Positions 41,815 to 50,263 of a stretch of DNA of 64,000 bases are shown one piece after another. This DNA is from Bin127 sp965205325. Lineage in GTDB: Bacteria > Chloroflexota > Dehalococcoidia > Lucifugimonadales > Lucifugimonadaceae. Under the pieces are notes generated by a model. The model saw only the letters and a program-made list of their open reading frames with translations. It ran no database searches and was not told the DNA's origin. The stretch is taken from positions 1,984,001 to 2,048,000 of the forward strand of contig OZ242166.1 in NCBI GenBank assembly GCA_965205325.1, in the 5' to 3' direction. The position numbers and the translations under genes are program-made. Position 1 is the first letter of the stretch. Every line of letters starts with the position of its first letter.

Positions 41815-42813
41815 ATGAAAGCTGCCCAATCGTTTGGCGTTGATGACATTCGGTTTGTCGAGGACGCGCCGGATCCTGAACCTTTGGAGACCGATGCGGT
41901 GGTCGCAACGGAGATGGCATCGTTGTGTGGTTCTGATCTGCATATGGTCGGTAAGGGATGGCAGATGCCGGAGTATCCCGCGCCGCCCGGACATCCTGGG
42001 CACGAGGGTGTAGGAGTTGTTCTCGAACCGCCATCGAAGTATCCAGATGGTGAGAGGATCGACGAGCTGGAACCGGGCGATCTGGTGTTGACCGTTCCGC
42101 ATATCTGGTACGCGAAGTGTTTTGCGGAGTATCAGGCTGTGGATGCGGCGCACATGCTGAAGATGCCGGCAGGGGCTCCGGTTGAGCATGTATTGATGAC
42201 GCAGCAGCTAGGAACGGTGATATTTGCTACGCAGCGTTTGCCTGAGTCGCTGGAGGGATTGACGTGTGTGGTTTTGGGGCAAGGGAGTGCGGGTCTGTTT
42301 TGGGACTTTGTGCTCAAACGGCGCGGGGCTTCGCGAGTAATCTCGATCGAACCGGTTGACAGTCGTAGGGCGCTGTCGGCGAGATACGGAGCGGATGAGA
42401 CGGTAGACGTAACAGGAGATGCGGCCAAAGACGCGGTTTACGACCTGACCGATGGGAAAGGTGCCGACATCGTCATAGAAGCAGTCGGATCGACGCCGAC
42501 TTTGAGCAACGCTTTCCACATGGTGGCTGACGAGGGTTTGTGCGTCCTTTTCGGCTTACCGGACAGCAACGAACCGCAACCGTTCGACTACACCGAAATG
42601 TTCAAGAAGAGGGCGAACGCGTACTCGATCCTCGGGGCTCAGGAGGAGCCGGGGTTGAAGACTTTCCGGCGCGCGTTGTCGTGGATTGTGGAGGGAGAGA
42701 TCGATATGGCACCGATCGTCACGCATTTAATGCCAATTGAGCAGGTGACGGAGGCGTTTGAGTTATCGGAGTCGCGTGAGGATGGTGTTGTGAAGGTGGC
42801 GTTGACGTTTTGA
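41815..42813 (+). CDS. Medium-chain alcohol/polyol dehydrogenase, zinc type
   Basis: 332 aa. MDR fold with the catalytic-zinc region LCGSDLHMVGKGW and PGHPGHEGVGVV, a Rossmann motif VVLGQGSAGLFWDFVLKRRG, and GADIVIEAVGS. The four-Cys structural zinc loop of classical alcohol dehydrogenases is absent; EPPSKYPDGERIDELEPGD stands in its place. This fits sorbitol/threonine-dehydrogenase-like enzymes. Start at 41815; a GTG 3 bases upstream is possible, and AGGAATG supplies the ribosome site. Likely role: oxidation of a polyol or sugar alcohol released by the neighbouring GH4. Confidence 0.85.
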   Translation: MKAAQSFGVDDIRFVEDAPDPEPLETDAVVATEMASLCGSDLHMVGKGWQMPEYPAPPGHPGHEGVGVVLEPPSKYPDGERIDELEPGDLVLTVPHIWYAKCFAEYQAVDAAHMLKMPAGAPVEHVLMTQQLGTVIFATQRLPESLEGLTCVVLGQGSAGLFWDFVLKRRGASRVISIEPVDSRRALSARYGADETVDVTGDAAKDAVYDLTDGKGADIVIEAVGSTPTLSNAFHMVADEGLCVLFGLPDSNEPQPFDYTEMFKKRANAYSILGAQEEPGLKTFRRALSWIVEGEIDMAPIVTHLMPIEQVTEAFELSESREDGVVKVALTF

Positions 42814-42879
42814 GGCTCACGATGCGAAAGCAGGTTACGTGTCAAGCAACGGGTGTTATATTGTCAGTAGGATCTTAAG

Positions 42880-43092
42880 ATGACAACGATCAGTGAAATT
42901 CAGGAAGCCATATTAGCTCTGGAGGAGCCTGAACTTGCTGAATTGAAGAAGTGGTTGTCAGGGCTGGATGCGGAACGCCGTTGGGATGAATGGGACGATC
43001 AGATCGTCGTTGATTCGGACTCAGGTAAGCTAGACTTCCTAGAAGATGAAGCGTTGGATGCTAAGGCGAACGGCACGCTCTCAGAGCTTTAA
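42880..43092 (+). CDS. Antitoxin-like small protein (addiction-module component type)
   Basis: 70 aa. EIQEAILALEEPELAELKKWL followed by an acidic, disordered tail (WDDQIVVDSDSGKLDFLEDEALD) and ANGTLSEL matches the small antitoxins that neutralise ParE/RelE-type toxins. A decayed toxin follows immediately, so this is a former antitoxin now standing alone. It is intact and may still act on related toxins. Confidence 0.7.
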   Translation: MTTISEIQEAILALEEPELAELKKWLSGLDAERRWDEWDDQIVVDSDSGKLDFLEDEALDAKANGTLSEL

Positions 43093-43093
43093 G

Positions 43094-43309
43094 TACATCG
43101 CACGACGCCACAGTTTAGACGGAACTTAGATCAACTTCCGGCTTCTCTCTGAAAATCCGAGGAATCCTTCATTGCGCTTTGGCAAGGTAGGCAGGTTCTG
43201 GTCGGCGCGCGTGGATTTGGCTTATCGAGCGCTCGCGGTTGAAGACGGCGACGATTTCATTTGGGTCTGGATCGGTCACCACGCCGAATACGACCGAATT
43301 CTCGGTTGA
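43094..43309 (+). pseudogene. Remnant of a RelE/ParE-type toxin
   Basis: Reading directly after the antitoxin in the shifted frame gives FKYIARRHSLDGT then a stop, followed in the same frame by FRLLSENPRNPSLRFGKVGR and LAYRALAVEDGDDFIWVWIG, then HHAEYDRILG and a stop at 43309. The second part is the unmistakable C-terminal half of a RelE-like toxin. No start codon precedes the first part, and roughly ten residues between the parts seem deleted. The toxin is dead while the antitoxin survives. Confidence 0.7.
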
Positions 43310-43312
43310 AGA

Positions 43313-43930
43313 CTAGTCGTAGTAGTAGCGCTGTTCGCGCCAGGGGTCGCCGTACATGTGGTAGCCGTAGGCTTCCCAGAAGCCGGGGGTGTCGGCGTCC
43401 ATGAAGCGAATGCCGCGGATCCATTTGGCAGATTTCCAGAAGTAGAGGTGAGGGACGACCATCCGGATGGGGCCGCCGTGGGATGGTTCGAGGGGTGCAC
43501 CGTCGAACGTGTGAGCCAACATCCCTTTGCCATCTACGACATCTGCGGTCGGAAGGTTGGTCGTGTAGCCGCCGTCGCTATAGGCCATCATGAATTCCGG
43601 CGGGTCGTTGATGCCGGCGTCGGCTAGGAAGTCGTCGATGAGGACACCTCTCCAGTCGGTGTCGAGCTTGCTCCACTTTGTAACGCAATGGATGTCGGTG
43701 TGGACATCGGTTTGGGGTAGGGCCATCATCTGGTCCCAGTCCCAGACGCCGAGAGCTTCGCCGTTGTAGTCGATGCGGAAGTTCCAGGTGGCGGTGTCGA
43801 CCTTGGGAGTAGGGCCTGCGGACAGGACGGGGAAGCCGCGTTCGAGGTATTGGCCCGGCGGGATTCTCCCAGCGTTCTCGTCATCTTCTTGGCGTCGCCT
43901 GCCGAAGAATCCTCTTGTGATTATTCCCAT
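43313..43930 (-). CDS. Sulfite-oxidase-like molybdopterin oxidoreductase
   Basis: 205 aa, single oxidoreductase molybdopterin-binding domain. The Mo-ligating Cys lies in DIHCVTKWSKLDTDWRGV, and the cofactor-binding residues appear as GGYTTNLP, HGGPIRMVVPHLYFWKSAKW and a C-terminal GFWEAYGYHMYGDPW. No Tat signal is present, so unlike MsrP/YedY it should be cytosolic. Such small proteins are common in Chloroflexota and Actinobacteria; substrate unknown. Converges on the dead toxin locus, only 3 bases away. Confidence 0.88.
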   Translation of the reverse strand: MGIITRGFFGRRRQEDDENAGRIPPGQYLERGFPVLSAGPTPKVDTATWNFRIDYNGEALGVWDWDQMMALPQTDVHTDIHCVTKWSKLDTDWRGVLIDDFLADAGINDPPEFMMAYSDGGYTTNLPTADVVDGKGMLAHTFDGAPLEPSHGGPIRMVVPHLYFWKSAKWIRGIRFMDADTPGFWEAYGYHMYGDPWREQRYYYD

Positions 43931-44064
43931 CTGTTCACTTCCGTTCTCTCAACTGTTCCCGTGCAGTGAAAACTCTGCATTATCTTATACGCATCGGGAA
44001 GCACCAAAGTTTCGCTGTCGTCCTTAGTAAGAGCGGCGAGCGGACTTTAGAAAGGCAAAGTAAG

Positions 44065-44832
44065 ATGAGGCGATTTGAGGGCAAGACGGTGATCGTGACA
44101 GGCGGTGGTACGGGTATCGGTGAGGCGATATGTCATCGGTTCGCGGATGAGGGGGCGAATGTGGTGATCGCGGAGTTGGAGGTGGAGAACGGTGAGGGGA
44201 CTGCCGCGGATATCAATGGAAGTGGTGGCGTTGCGATGTTTTGTCAGACGGATACCTCGAATTCGGACTCTGTGAGATCGATGATTGCTTGTGCGGTGGA
44301 CAGGTTTGGGACGGTGGATATCTTGGTGAACAATGCCGCGGCGTTTGTCTTTGGGAAGGTTGAGGAGGTTACGGATGCGGACTGGGCGAGGGTGTTTGGC
44401 GTGAATGTGATTGGCTATGCGAACTGCGTGAGAGAGGTTTTGCCGACATTCCGGAAGGCTGGTGGTGGGGCGGTGGTAAATATCGCCTCGGTCAGCTCGT
44501 TTATTGCTCAGCCGGAGTTCGTGCCGTACAACTCGTCGAAAGGTGCGGTTGCTCAGTTAACGCGATGTCTGGCGATGGACTTGGCGCCCGACAACATCCG
44601 CGTTAACGCCGTTTGTCCCGGTTCGATCAAGACGCGGGCCACGGATATGCACATTGACTCGCTCGGTTTGGATCGCGAGGAGTCGTACGTCGAGTTTGGT
44701 CAGGCGGCGCTGATGTCTCGGATGGGAGAGCCGCGAGAGATTGCGTCGGTGGTGGCATTTTTGGCTTCAGAGGATGCTTCGTATATGACTGGGGCGCACG
44801 TGATCGTAGATGGGGGGATGAGTATTGGGTAG
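44065..44832 (+). CDS. Short-chain dehydrogenase/reductase
   Basis: 255 aa, classical SDR. Cofactor motif VTGGGTGIGEAICHRFADEG, DILVNNAAAF, catalytic Ser in IASVSSF and Tyr-x-x-x-Lys in YNSSKGAVAQ, and the C-terminal SYMTGAHVIVDGGMSIG. Glu/Ala after the third strand (VVIAELEV) suggests NAD preference. The ATG at 44065 has AAAGGC 9 bases upstream. Substrate unknown; sugar or sterol-like alcohol oxidation is typical. Confidence 0.92.
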   Translation: MRRFEGKTVIVTGGGTGIGEAICHRFADEGANVVIAELEVENGEGTAADINGSGGVAMFCQTDTSNSDSVRSMIACAVDRFGTVDILVNNAAAFVFGKVEEVTDADWARVFGVNVIGYANCVREVLPTFRKAGGGAVVNIASVSSFIAQPEFVPYNSSKGAVAQLTRCLAMDLAPDNIRVNAVCPGSIKTRATDMHIDSLGLDREESYVEFGQAALMSRMGEPREIASVVAFLASEDASYMTGAHVIVDGGMSIG

Positions 44833-44889
44833 GTTGCGGCGCGATGCATGGGTTCGGGCGACCGATTGCGCGATAATTCGCGGTTAGAG

Positions 44890-46077
44890 ATGGCTACGAA
44901 CGGGGAAGATCAGGTTAAACCGCCGCTTTTCCAGCGGATCAAAGCCCAAAACGTACTTTCGTTTGGGCCGGATGGGATTGATTTGGAGCTGGGGCCGTTG
45001 AATGTGCTGATTGGGCCGAATGGGTCAGGGAAGTCGAATTTGCTCGAATTATTCGGTTTGCTCCAAGCGGCGCCTAGGGAGGTCTCCTCACCGATCCAAA
45101 ACGGAGGTGGTATCCATCATTGGATTTGGAAGGGCGATCCGAAACGGTCTAGCCAAATTGAAGCAGAGGTATCCACGCCGTATCGTAGACAGTATTTGGA
45201 ACACAAACTCGAGTTAGGAAGTATAGACCAGTCATTCCGGTTAATTTCCGAGTGGATATATAGACACTCCGATGGTGGAGTCGAAGTGATATTGCAGCCC
45301 ACCGCAGAGGGACTGGTGGCGATCAAAGCATCGGGTATCGACGGGCAACCATCGCAATTCTTCAATATTTCGCGGTCCGATTCCGCACTTTCTCAGTTGA
45401 AAGGCCCCGGCATCTTCATCGAGTTCGAATACCTCAACGAGGCGTACACGGACTTGCGACTCTATCGAGACTGGAATTTCGGCACAGACGCCGTTTTTCG
45501 TCAACCCCAACGAACCGATGTGCCCCGCTTCCCGTTGAATGAAGATTTTTCGAATTTGGGGATGTTTCTCAATCGATTACAACAATCGGCTAAAGCGGAG
45601 AAGACGCTGATCGATAAGCTTCGAGACCTATACGAAGGATTGACGCATTTCACCTTGAATTTCGATGGTGGTACCGTACAGGTATATTTCCACGAAGGTG
45701 GTCGGACTATCCCGGGAATACGCTTGTCAGACGGCAGCCTCAGATATCTGTGTCTGCTCGCGATACTCTTGGACCCGGAACCACCTAGATTCATCGCCAT
45801 TGAAGAACCAGAGTTGGGTATACATCCTGACCTGATGCCACAGATCGTTGATCTATTGGTTGACGCTTCGAGGCGAACTCAGCTTGTTGTGACAACGCAC
45901 AACGACACGATTGTTGATGCGTTGAATGATCGGCCGGAGTCGGTCGTTGTCTGTGAGAAACATGATGGTCAGACTGAGTTCAAGCGGCTTGATCGGGGCG
46001 AGTTATCGCACTGGTTGGAAAAATATCGGTTGGGCGAGTTGTGGACAAAGGGAGCGATTGGCGGGACTCGCTGGTGA
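44890..46077 (+). CDS. AAA-family ATPase of the RecF/OLD-like (AAA15/21) type
   Basis: 395 aa from ATG 44890 (an in-frame ATG at 44848 is possible; neither has a strong ribosome site). Walker A GPNGSGKSNLLELFGLLQ near residue 43, signature-like RLSDGSLRYLCLLAILLD, Walker B FIAIEEPELGIHPDLM and a switch TTHNDTIVDAL are all intact. Its stop overlaps the start of the DUF4276 gene (GTGA), so the two are a coupled pair. ATPases of this type coupled to small TOPRIM-like proteins form anti-phage modules, and that is the best guess. No further component is adjacent. Confidence 0.85.
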   Translation: MATNGEDQVKPPLFQRIKAQNVLSFGPDGIDLELGPLNVLIGPNGSGKSNLLELFGLLQAAPREVSSPIQNGGGIHHWIWKGDPKRSSQIEAEVSTPYRRQYLEHKLELGSIDQSFRLISEWIYRHSDGGVEVILQPTAEGLVAIKASGIDGQPSQFFNISRSDSALSQLKGPGIFIEFEYLNEAYTDLRLYRDWNFGTDAVFRQPQRTDVPRFPLNEDFSNLGMFLNRLQQSAKAEKTLIDKLRDLYEGLTHFTLNFDGGTVQVYFHEGGRTIPGIRLSDGSLRYLCLLAILLDPEPPRFIAIEEPELGIHPDLMPQIVDLLVDASRRTQLVVTTHNDTIVDALNDRPESVVVCEKHDGQTEFKRLDRGELSHWLEKYRLGELWTKGAIGGTRW

Positions 46078-46667
46078 GTTCCTTCATTTACGTTGAGGGT
46101 GGGGGTTCGAAGTCAGTCGATATCGAATTGCGCGCAGGGTTCAAACGGTTATGGGAGCGTTGTGGATTTCAAGGCCGCCTGCCTAGAATGTTTCCGAGCG
46201 GTAGTAGACGTTCGGCATTCGAGGATTTCGAAAGCCACGTTGCCACAGCTGGTAGCGGGGATTTCGTGGCATTACTCGTTGATAGCGAGGACCCAGTCGA
46301 CGACATTGAGCGAACGTGGGGTCACCTTAGGCAACGAGACCAGTGGGCAAAACCTGCCAGTGCAAGCGATGATCAGGTGATGTTGATGACCACTTGCATG
46401 GAGACTTGGATCGTTGCTGATCGGGATGCGCTACGCGGACGGTACGCCCGCCGAAGCCTAAACGAAAACACATTGCCGCCGCTCGTAAATCTGGAAGCAC
46501 GTAGCCGTCAGGATATCCAAAGACGATTGGAACGCGCAACGGATCGGCAATACCAGAAAGGCGAAGAATCGTTCAAAATACTTGGGCAACTCAACCCCGA
46601 CAAATTAGCTGAGTTACTGCCGAGTTTTGAACGGGCGATACGTATATTGAACCAGCGATTAGGTTGA
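46074..46667 (+). CDS. DUF4276-like (RloB/TOPRIM-like) effector partner
   Basis: 197 aa starting GTG (VSSFIYVEGGG) inside the stop of the ATPase. A TOPRIM-like layout is visible: acidic residue after the first strand (FIYVEGGGSKSVD), then FVALLVDSEDPVDDIE with clustered acids, then the DUF4276 hallmark TTCMETWIVADRDALRGRY. The family is encoded next to AAA ATPases and is thought to be the nuclease-like effector, by analogy with PARIS (AriA/AriB). That role is inferred. It overlaps by 9 bases at the 3' end with the convergent 83-aa gene. Confidence 0.75.
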   Translation: MSSFIYVEGGGSKSVDIELRAGFKRLWERCGFQGRLPRMFPSGSRRSAFEDFESHVATAGSGDFVALLVDSEDPVDDIERTWGHLRQRDQWAKPASASDDQVMLMTTCMETWIVADRDALRGRYARRSLNENTLPPLVNLEARSRQDIQRRLERATDRQYQKGEESFKILGQLNPDKLAELLPSFERAIRILNQRLG

Positions 46668-46910
46668 TACGGAATAGTTGGCAGTGGCAATGATCGTAAC
46701 GTTCGGTTGGTTCGGTTCGCACAAGCCACAAGGCCCCACATCCCAACTTGGCCGATCGTATCGCGCGGCGTAAGCAAAGGCGGAGTCCGCTTCGGGAAAA
46801 GATTTCCAGTGGCCGTTTTTCTTGTCCTTAACCCTTTCAGGGATGCTGTCGCAAGTTGACTTGTGTACCCGTGCTCGCCTGGTTGGTTTATCTACGTTTA
46901 CGTGGTACAA
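46659..46910 (-). CDS. Small cysteine-containing protein, unknown
   Basis: 83 aa. MYHVNVDKPTRRARVHKSTC, a central FPEADSAFAYAARY and GPCGLCEP resemble short proteins with a Cys...Cys-x-x-Cys pattern that may bind zinc; only three Cys are present here. Its position next to the ATPase/DUF4276 pair, on the opposite strand and overlapping its end, may be accidental. Function not recognised. Confidence 0.6.
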   Translation of the reverse strand: MYHVNVDKPTRRARVHKSTCDSIPERVKDKKNGHWKSFPEADSAFAYAARYDRPSWDVGPCGLCEPNQPNVTIIATANYSVST

Positions 46911-46930
46911 GGCTTTATTCTCCTCGTTGG

Positions 46931-48109
46931 CTAGTTATTCGTAAACGCCCCATCCGGCCTCCTCAAATGGGGGGACCAGCCGCGTGGGTCGGAGAGGCGT
47001 TGTTCGGCTACTTCTAGGTCCATGTCCACGCCCATACCGGGGGTGTCGGGGCACCATGCGTAGCCGTCTTCCCACTCGATCTGCTGGGGGAAGAGGTCGG
47101 TGGCGAAGGTGCCGGGTTGGCGGGGCATCTCTTGGACTCCGACGTTGGTGGATGCCATGCAGACGGAGACGCAGGCGGCGGTTGATACGGGTCCCAGAGG
47201 GTTGTGGGGGACGATGTCGATGTAGTGTGCTTCGGCCCAGTGGGTGATTTTTAGGGTCTCGGTGATCCCGCCCACGATGCATAGGTCGATGCGGCAGTAG
47301 TCGATGCTCTCGTCTTCGATGACTTCGCGGAAGGGCCACTTCGACCACCAGTGCTCGCCGGCGGCGAGGGGGACGTTGGTCTGGCGTCTGATGTTTTTGT
47401 ATGAGGCCGGGTTTTCGGAGCGGACTGCATCTTCGACGAAGAAGGGTTTGAACTCTTCGAGTTGACGGCAGAGTTGGATCGAGTATGTGGGGTCGAGACG
47501 GGTGTGGACATCAGTGCAGATCTGGATGTCGGGGCCGACGGCTTCGCGGATGGCGCCGAACTGCTCTACTGCCATACTTATCGACTTCATCGGATCGAGT
47601 TCGGCGGTGGCGGGTCTGCGTCCGCCGTATACGCCGACTAAGGGAGTGGTGGTGGGTTGGCCGGTGCGGGCGAATTTCCATCCCGCGTCGACGTGGCGAA
47701 GGGCGTCTTCTACGATTTCTTCGGTGGTCTCGCCGCCGATGTGGGGGTAGCAGACGACTTTTTCGCGGGTTGGGCCGCCAAGGAGTTTGTACAAGGGAAG
47801 GCCCACGGATTTTGCCTTGATGTCCCAGAGGGCGATGTCGATCCCGCTGATTGCGCAGGCGTAGACGCGTTCGGCAGGGAAGAAGAGGCCGCGGAACATC
47901 TGCTGCCAGAGGCGTTCGGTTTCCCACGGGTCGGAGCCGATAACGATCTCGGAGAGATGGTCGATTGCTAGCGCGATGGAGCGTCCGAGACGGGATACTC
48001 CGACTTCGCCTAGGCCGTAGATACCGGCGTCGGTATCGACGCGGACTATGAAGTAGAGGCGACCGGAGTCGTCTCGGACGGGGAATGATCGGATTTGGGT
48101 TACTTTCAT
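46931..48109 (-). CDS. Enolase-superfamily sugar-acid dehydratase (tandem copy 1)
   Basis: 392 aa, mandelate-racemase-like. MKVTQIRSFPVRDD starts the capping domain. Barrel sites: WKFARTGQ on the second strand, metal ligands Asp in CTDVHTRLD, Glu in FFVEDAVRSENP and Glu in AAGEHWW, and catalytic His in IVPHNPLGPVS. This pattern resembles galactonate-dehydratase-like enzymes. ATG 48109 is chosen because the neighbouring paralogue starts with the same MKVT; the longer frame covers repeat DNA. The two copies are alike over their whole length and end in the same GAFTN. Substrate unknown. Confidence 0.87.
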   Translation of the reverse strand: MKVTQIRSFPVRDDSGRLYFIVRVDTDAGIYGLGEVGVSRLGRSIALAIDHLSEIVIGSDPWETERLWQQMFRGLFFPAERVYACAISGIDIALWDIKAKSVGLPLYKLLGGPTREKVVCYPHIGGETTEEIVEDALRHVDAGWKFARTGQPTTTPLVGVYGGRRPATAELDPMKSISMAVEQFGAIREAVGPDIQICTDVHTRLDPTYSIQLCRQLEEFKPFFVEDAVRSENPASYKNIRRQTNVPLAAGEHWWSKWPFREVIEDESIDYCRIDLCIVGGITETLKITHWAEAHYIDIVPHNPLGPVSTAACVSVCMASTNVGVQEMPRQPGTFATDLFPQQIEWEDGYAWCPDTPGMGVDMDLEVAEQRLSDPRGWSPHLRRPDGAFTNN

Positions 48110-48245
48110 GTTGTTGTTCTTTTTTGTTGTTGTTCTTTTTTGGTTAGGTGCGAGTGATACGTTGATGGCGTGCACGGGCGGGTCACAGACCCGCGGGTCC
48201 TCACCTTAACCCTCTCTCGCCGAGCGGGAGAGGGGACTATGTTGT
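48110..48245. repeat. Repeat-filled spacer between tandem dehydratases
   Basis: Contains two direct copies of TTGTTGTTCTTTTTT (48111-48142), a family B palindrome (GGGCGGGTCACAGACCCGC, 48174-48192) and a family A core (CCTCTCTCGCCGAGCGGGAGAGG, 48211-48233). No gene or clear promoter is seen; the repeats fill almost the whole gap. Confidence 0.75.
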
Positions 48246-49409
48246 TTACCAGTTTGTGAATGCTCCGTCGTTGCGACGGAGTTGGGGTGTCCAGCCGTGG
48301 GGGTCGCCGGCTCGGGCTTCGGCGACGTCCATGTCCATTTCGATGCCGAGGCCAGGGGCGTCGTTGCAGAAGGCGTATCCGTCTTCCCAGCTGATTTGGA
48401 CGGGGAAGAGGTCGGTGTTGTCGGTGCCGGGTTGGCGAGGCATTTCTTGGACGCCGACGTTTGTTGAGGCCATGCACAAGGAGACGCAGGCGGCGGCGGA
48501 GACGGGGCCGAGGGGGTTGTGAGGAACGATGTCGATGTAGTGGGTTTCGGCCCAGTGGGTGATCTTGGCGGCTTCGGTGATGCCGCCGACGATGCAGAGG
48601 TCAATGCGGGCGTAGTCGATGAGTTCCTCTTCGATGACCTGTCGGAAGGACCATTTGGAGACCCATTGTTCGCCCGCGGCGATGGGGACGGAGACTTGGT
48701 TGCGGAGGTTACGGTAGGAGCCGGGGTTTTCGGAGCGGATCAGGTCTTCGATGAAGTAGGGTTTGAACTCTTCGAGGTCCTTGCACATCTGGACGGTGTG
48801 CGCGGTGTCGAGTCGGGTGTGGGCGTCAAGGCAGAGCTGGATGTCGGGTCCGACGGCTTCGCGGACGCGGGCCATCTGGTCGACGGCGAGGCGCATGGAT
48901 TCGACGGGTTCGAGGCGTGAGGTGCCGGATTGTTCAAATGCACCGGAGGTTTCGGGCTGTCCCCATCGGACGAATTTCCAGCCTTCTTCGACGCGGTCGA
49001 GGCAGTTCTGGACAAGGTCTTCGGTAGTTGCGCCTTGAGTGTGGGGGTAGCAGACGACTTTTTCTCGTACGGGTCCGCCGAGGAGTTTGTAAACGGGCAT
49101 TTCGGCGGCTTTGCCTTTAATGTCCCATAAGGCGATGTCGATGGCGGAGATTGCGCATCCGTAGACGCGGTCTGCGGGGAAGAAGTTGCCTCGGAACATT
49201 AGCTGCCAGAGGCGCTCGGTCTCCCATGGGTCGGATCCAACGACGACTTCTGCGAGGTGGTCGACGGCTTCCATGATTGCGCGTCCCATGCTTGCGGTGC
49301 CGACTTCGCCGAGGCCGTGGATTCCGGCGTCGGTCTCGATGCGGACGAAGAGGGATACGCCTCCGCTGTCGGTTCTGACAGGGACGTTTTGGACTTTGGT
49401 GACCTTCAT
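48246..49409 (-). CDS. Enolase-superfamily sugar-acid dehydratase (tandem copy 2)
   Basis: 387 aa, close paralogue of the downstream gene: MKVTKVQNVPVRTDSG, GSDPWETERLWQLMFRGNFF, ARIDLCIVGGITEAAKITHW and IVPHNPLGPVSAAACVSLC are nearly identical between them. Metal ligands Asp (CLDAHTRLD), Glu (YFIEDLIRSENP) and Glu (AAGEQWVSKW) and the catalytic His are kept, so both copies should be active. The main differences are in the second-strand loop (GQPETSGAFEQSG against GQPTTTPLVGVYGG), which contacts substrate in this superfamily, suggesting different sugar acids. Confidence 0.87.
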   Translation of the reverse strand: MKVTKVQNVPVRTDSGGVSLFVRIETDAGIHGLGEVGTASMGRAIMEAVDHLAEVVVGSDPWETERLWQLMFRGNFFPADRVYGCAISAIDIALWDIKGKAAEMPVYKLLGGPVREKVVCYPHTQGATTEDLVQNCLDRVEEGWKFVRWGQPETSGAFEQSGTSRLEPVESMRLAVDQMARVREAVGPDIQLCLDAHTRLDTAHTVQMCKDLEEFKPYFIEDLIRSENPGSYRNLRNQVSVPIAAGEQWVSKWSFRQVIEEELIDYARIDLCIVGGITEAAKITHWAETHYIDIVPHNPLGPVSAAACVSLCMASTNVGVQEMPRQPGTDNTDLFPVQISWEDGYAFCNDAPGLGIEMDMDVAEARAGDPHGWTPQLRRNDGAFTNW

Positions 49410-49790
49410 GAGGGGCTCCGTGGGGAAGTGTGATGTTAATGATGGGGAATGATTGTAATGATTTTGAGAACTAGGATGTGAAGGATTTTTAAGGATTTGA
49501 AGGATGGTGTTGTGGTTGTTTCGGGTGGGCTGGGTTTTTTGGGGTTTTGGTGGGATTCTTGGGATTCTAGTCGTGGATGTTTGGGGATTCGCGGTGGGTG
49601 CGGTGTCGGGATGGGGGAGTCCTTCTGGCCCCGCTCCTCCCCGGGCCCTCTCCCGCCTAGCGAGAGAGGGGGTTTGTTGGTGGTTGATGGAGGTTTTGGT
49701 TGGGGGTATGTGGGTGGAGCGGTGATTTTGGCGTGAGCCCATCGATTGTTTGCAGACGTATTCCGGTACTATGATTGGAGCTAGAGGACC
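49410..49790. other. Gene-free spacer with a family A repeat
   Basis: 381 bp. At 49598-49670 lies a reverse-oriented family A unit, with GGTGCGGTGTCGGGATGGGG, GGAGTCCTTCTGGCCCCGC, CCGGGCCCTCTCCCGCC and AGCGAGAGAGGG in order. The rest is G/T-rich on the plus strand (GAAGGATTTTTAAGGATTTG) and presumably holds the promoters of the divergent dehydratase and hicB genes, which I cannot pin down. No hicA toxin ORF is present. Confidence 0.6.
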
Positions 49791-50192
49791 ATGATGCGTT
49801 ATCCGATTTTGATCTACAAGGATGAAGGAAGTTCGTACGGGGTTACGGTGCCGGATTTGTCGGGATGTTTTTCTGGTGGCGAGAGTTTGGAAGAGGCTTT
49901 AGCGGCGTCGGAAGAGGCGATTTTGACTCACATCGAGGTGCTGTTGATGGATGGCGAGGCTGTTCCGAAGCAGAGGCCGCTGGAGGAGCATCAGGCGAAC
50001 GAGGATTATGCTGATGGCGTTTGGGCGCTTGTGGATGCTGATGTTTCGAAGTTGTCGGGGAAGAGTGTGCGGGTGAATATCACGTTGCCGGAGCGGGTTT
50101 TGGCGATTGTGGATGAGGCGACTAAGCGTGAGGGGGAGACGCGTTCGGGGTATTTGGCGCGGGCGGGGTTGGGGTATGTGGGGGAGTGTTAA
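49791..50192 (+). CDS. hicB: Solitary HicB-type antitoxin
   Basis: 133 aa. HicB fold: YPILIYKDEGSSYGVTVPDL, SGCFSGGESLEEALAASEEAI, followed by a C-terminal ribbon-helix-helix (VRVNITLPERVLAIVDEATK) that binds DNA. The partner toxin HicA, a 60-80 aa double-stranded-RNA-binding protein, should lie directly upstream but is absent; that space is repeat DNA. The antitoxin is intact and may regulate in trans. Confidence 0.85.
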   Translation: MMRYPILIYKDEGSSYGVTVPDLSGCFSGGESLEEALAASEEAILTHIEVLLMDGEAVPKQRPLEEHQANEDYADGVWALVDADVSKLSGKSVRVNITLPERVLAIVDEATKREGETRSGYLARAGLGYVGEC

Positions 50193-50263
50193 CAGGTACT
50201 GAATGTCATATTTGTTGGAGGATTGATCTAAAACCGATTTGCGATGATAAAACCACGACCAAC

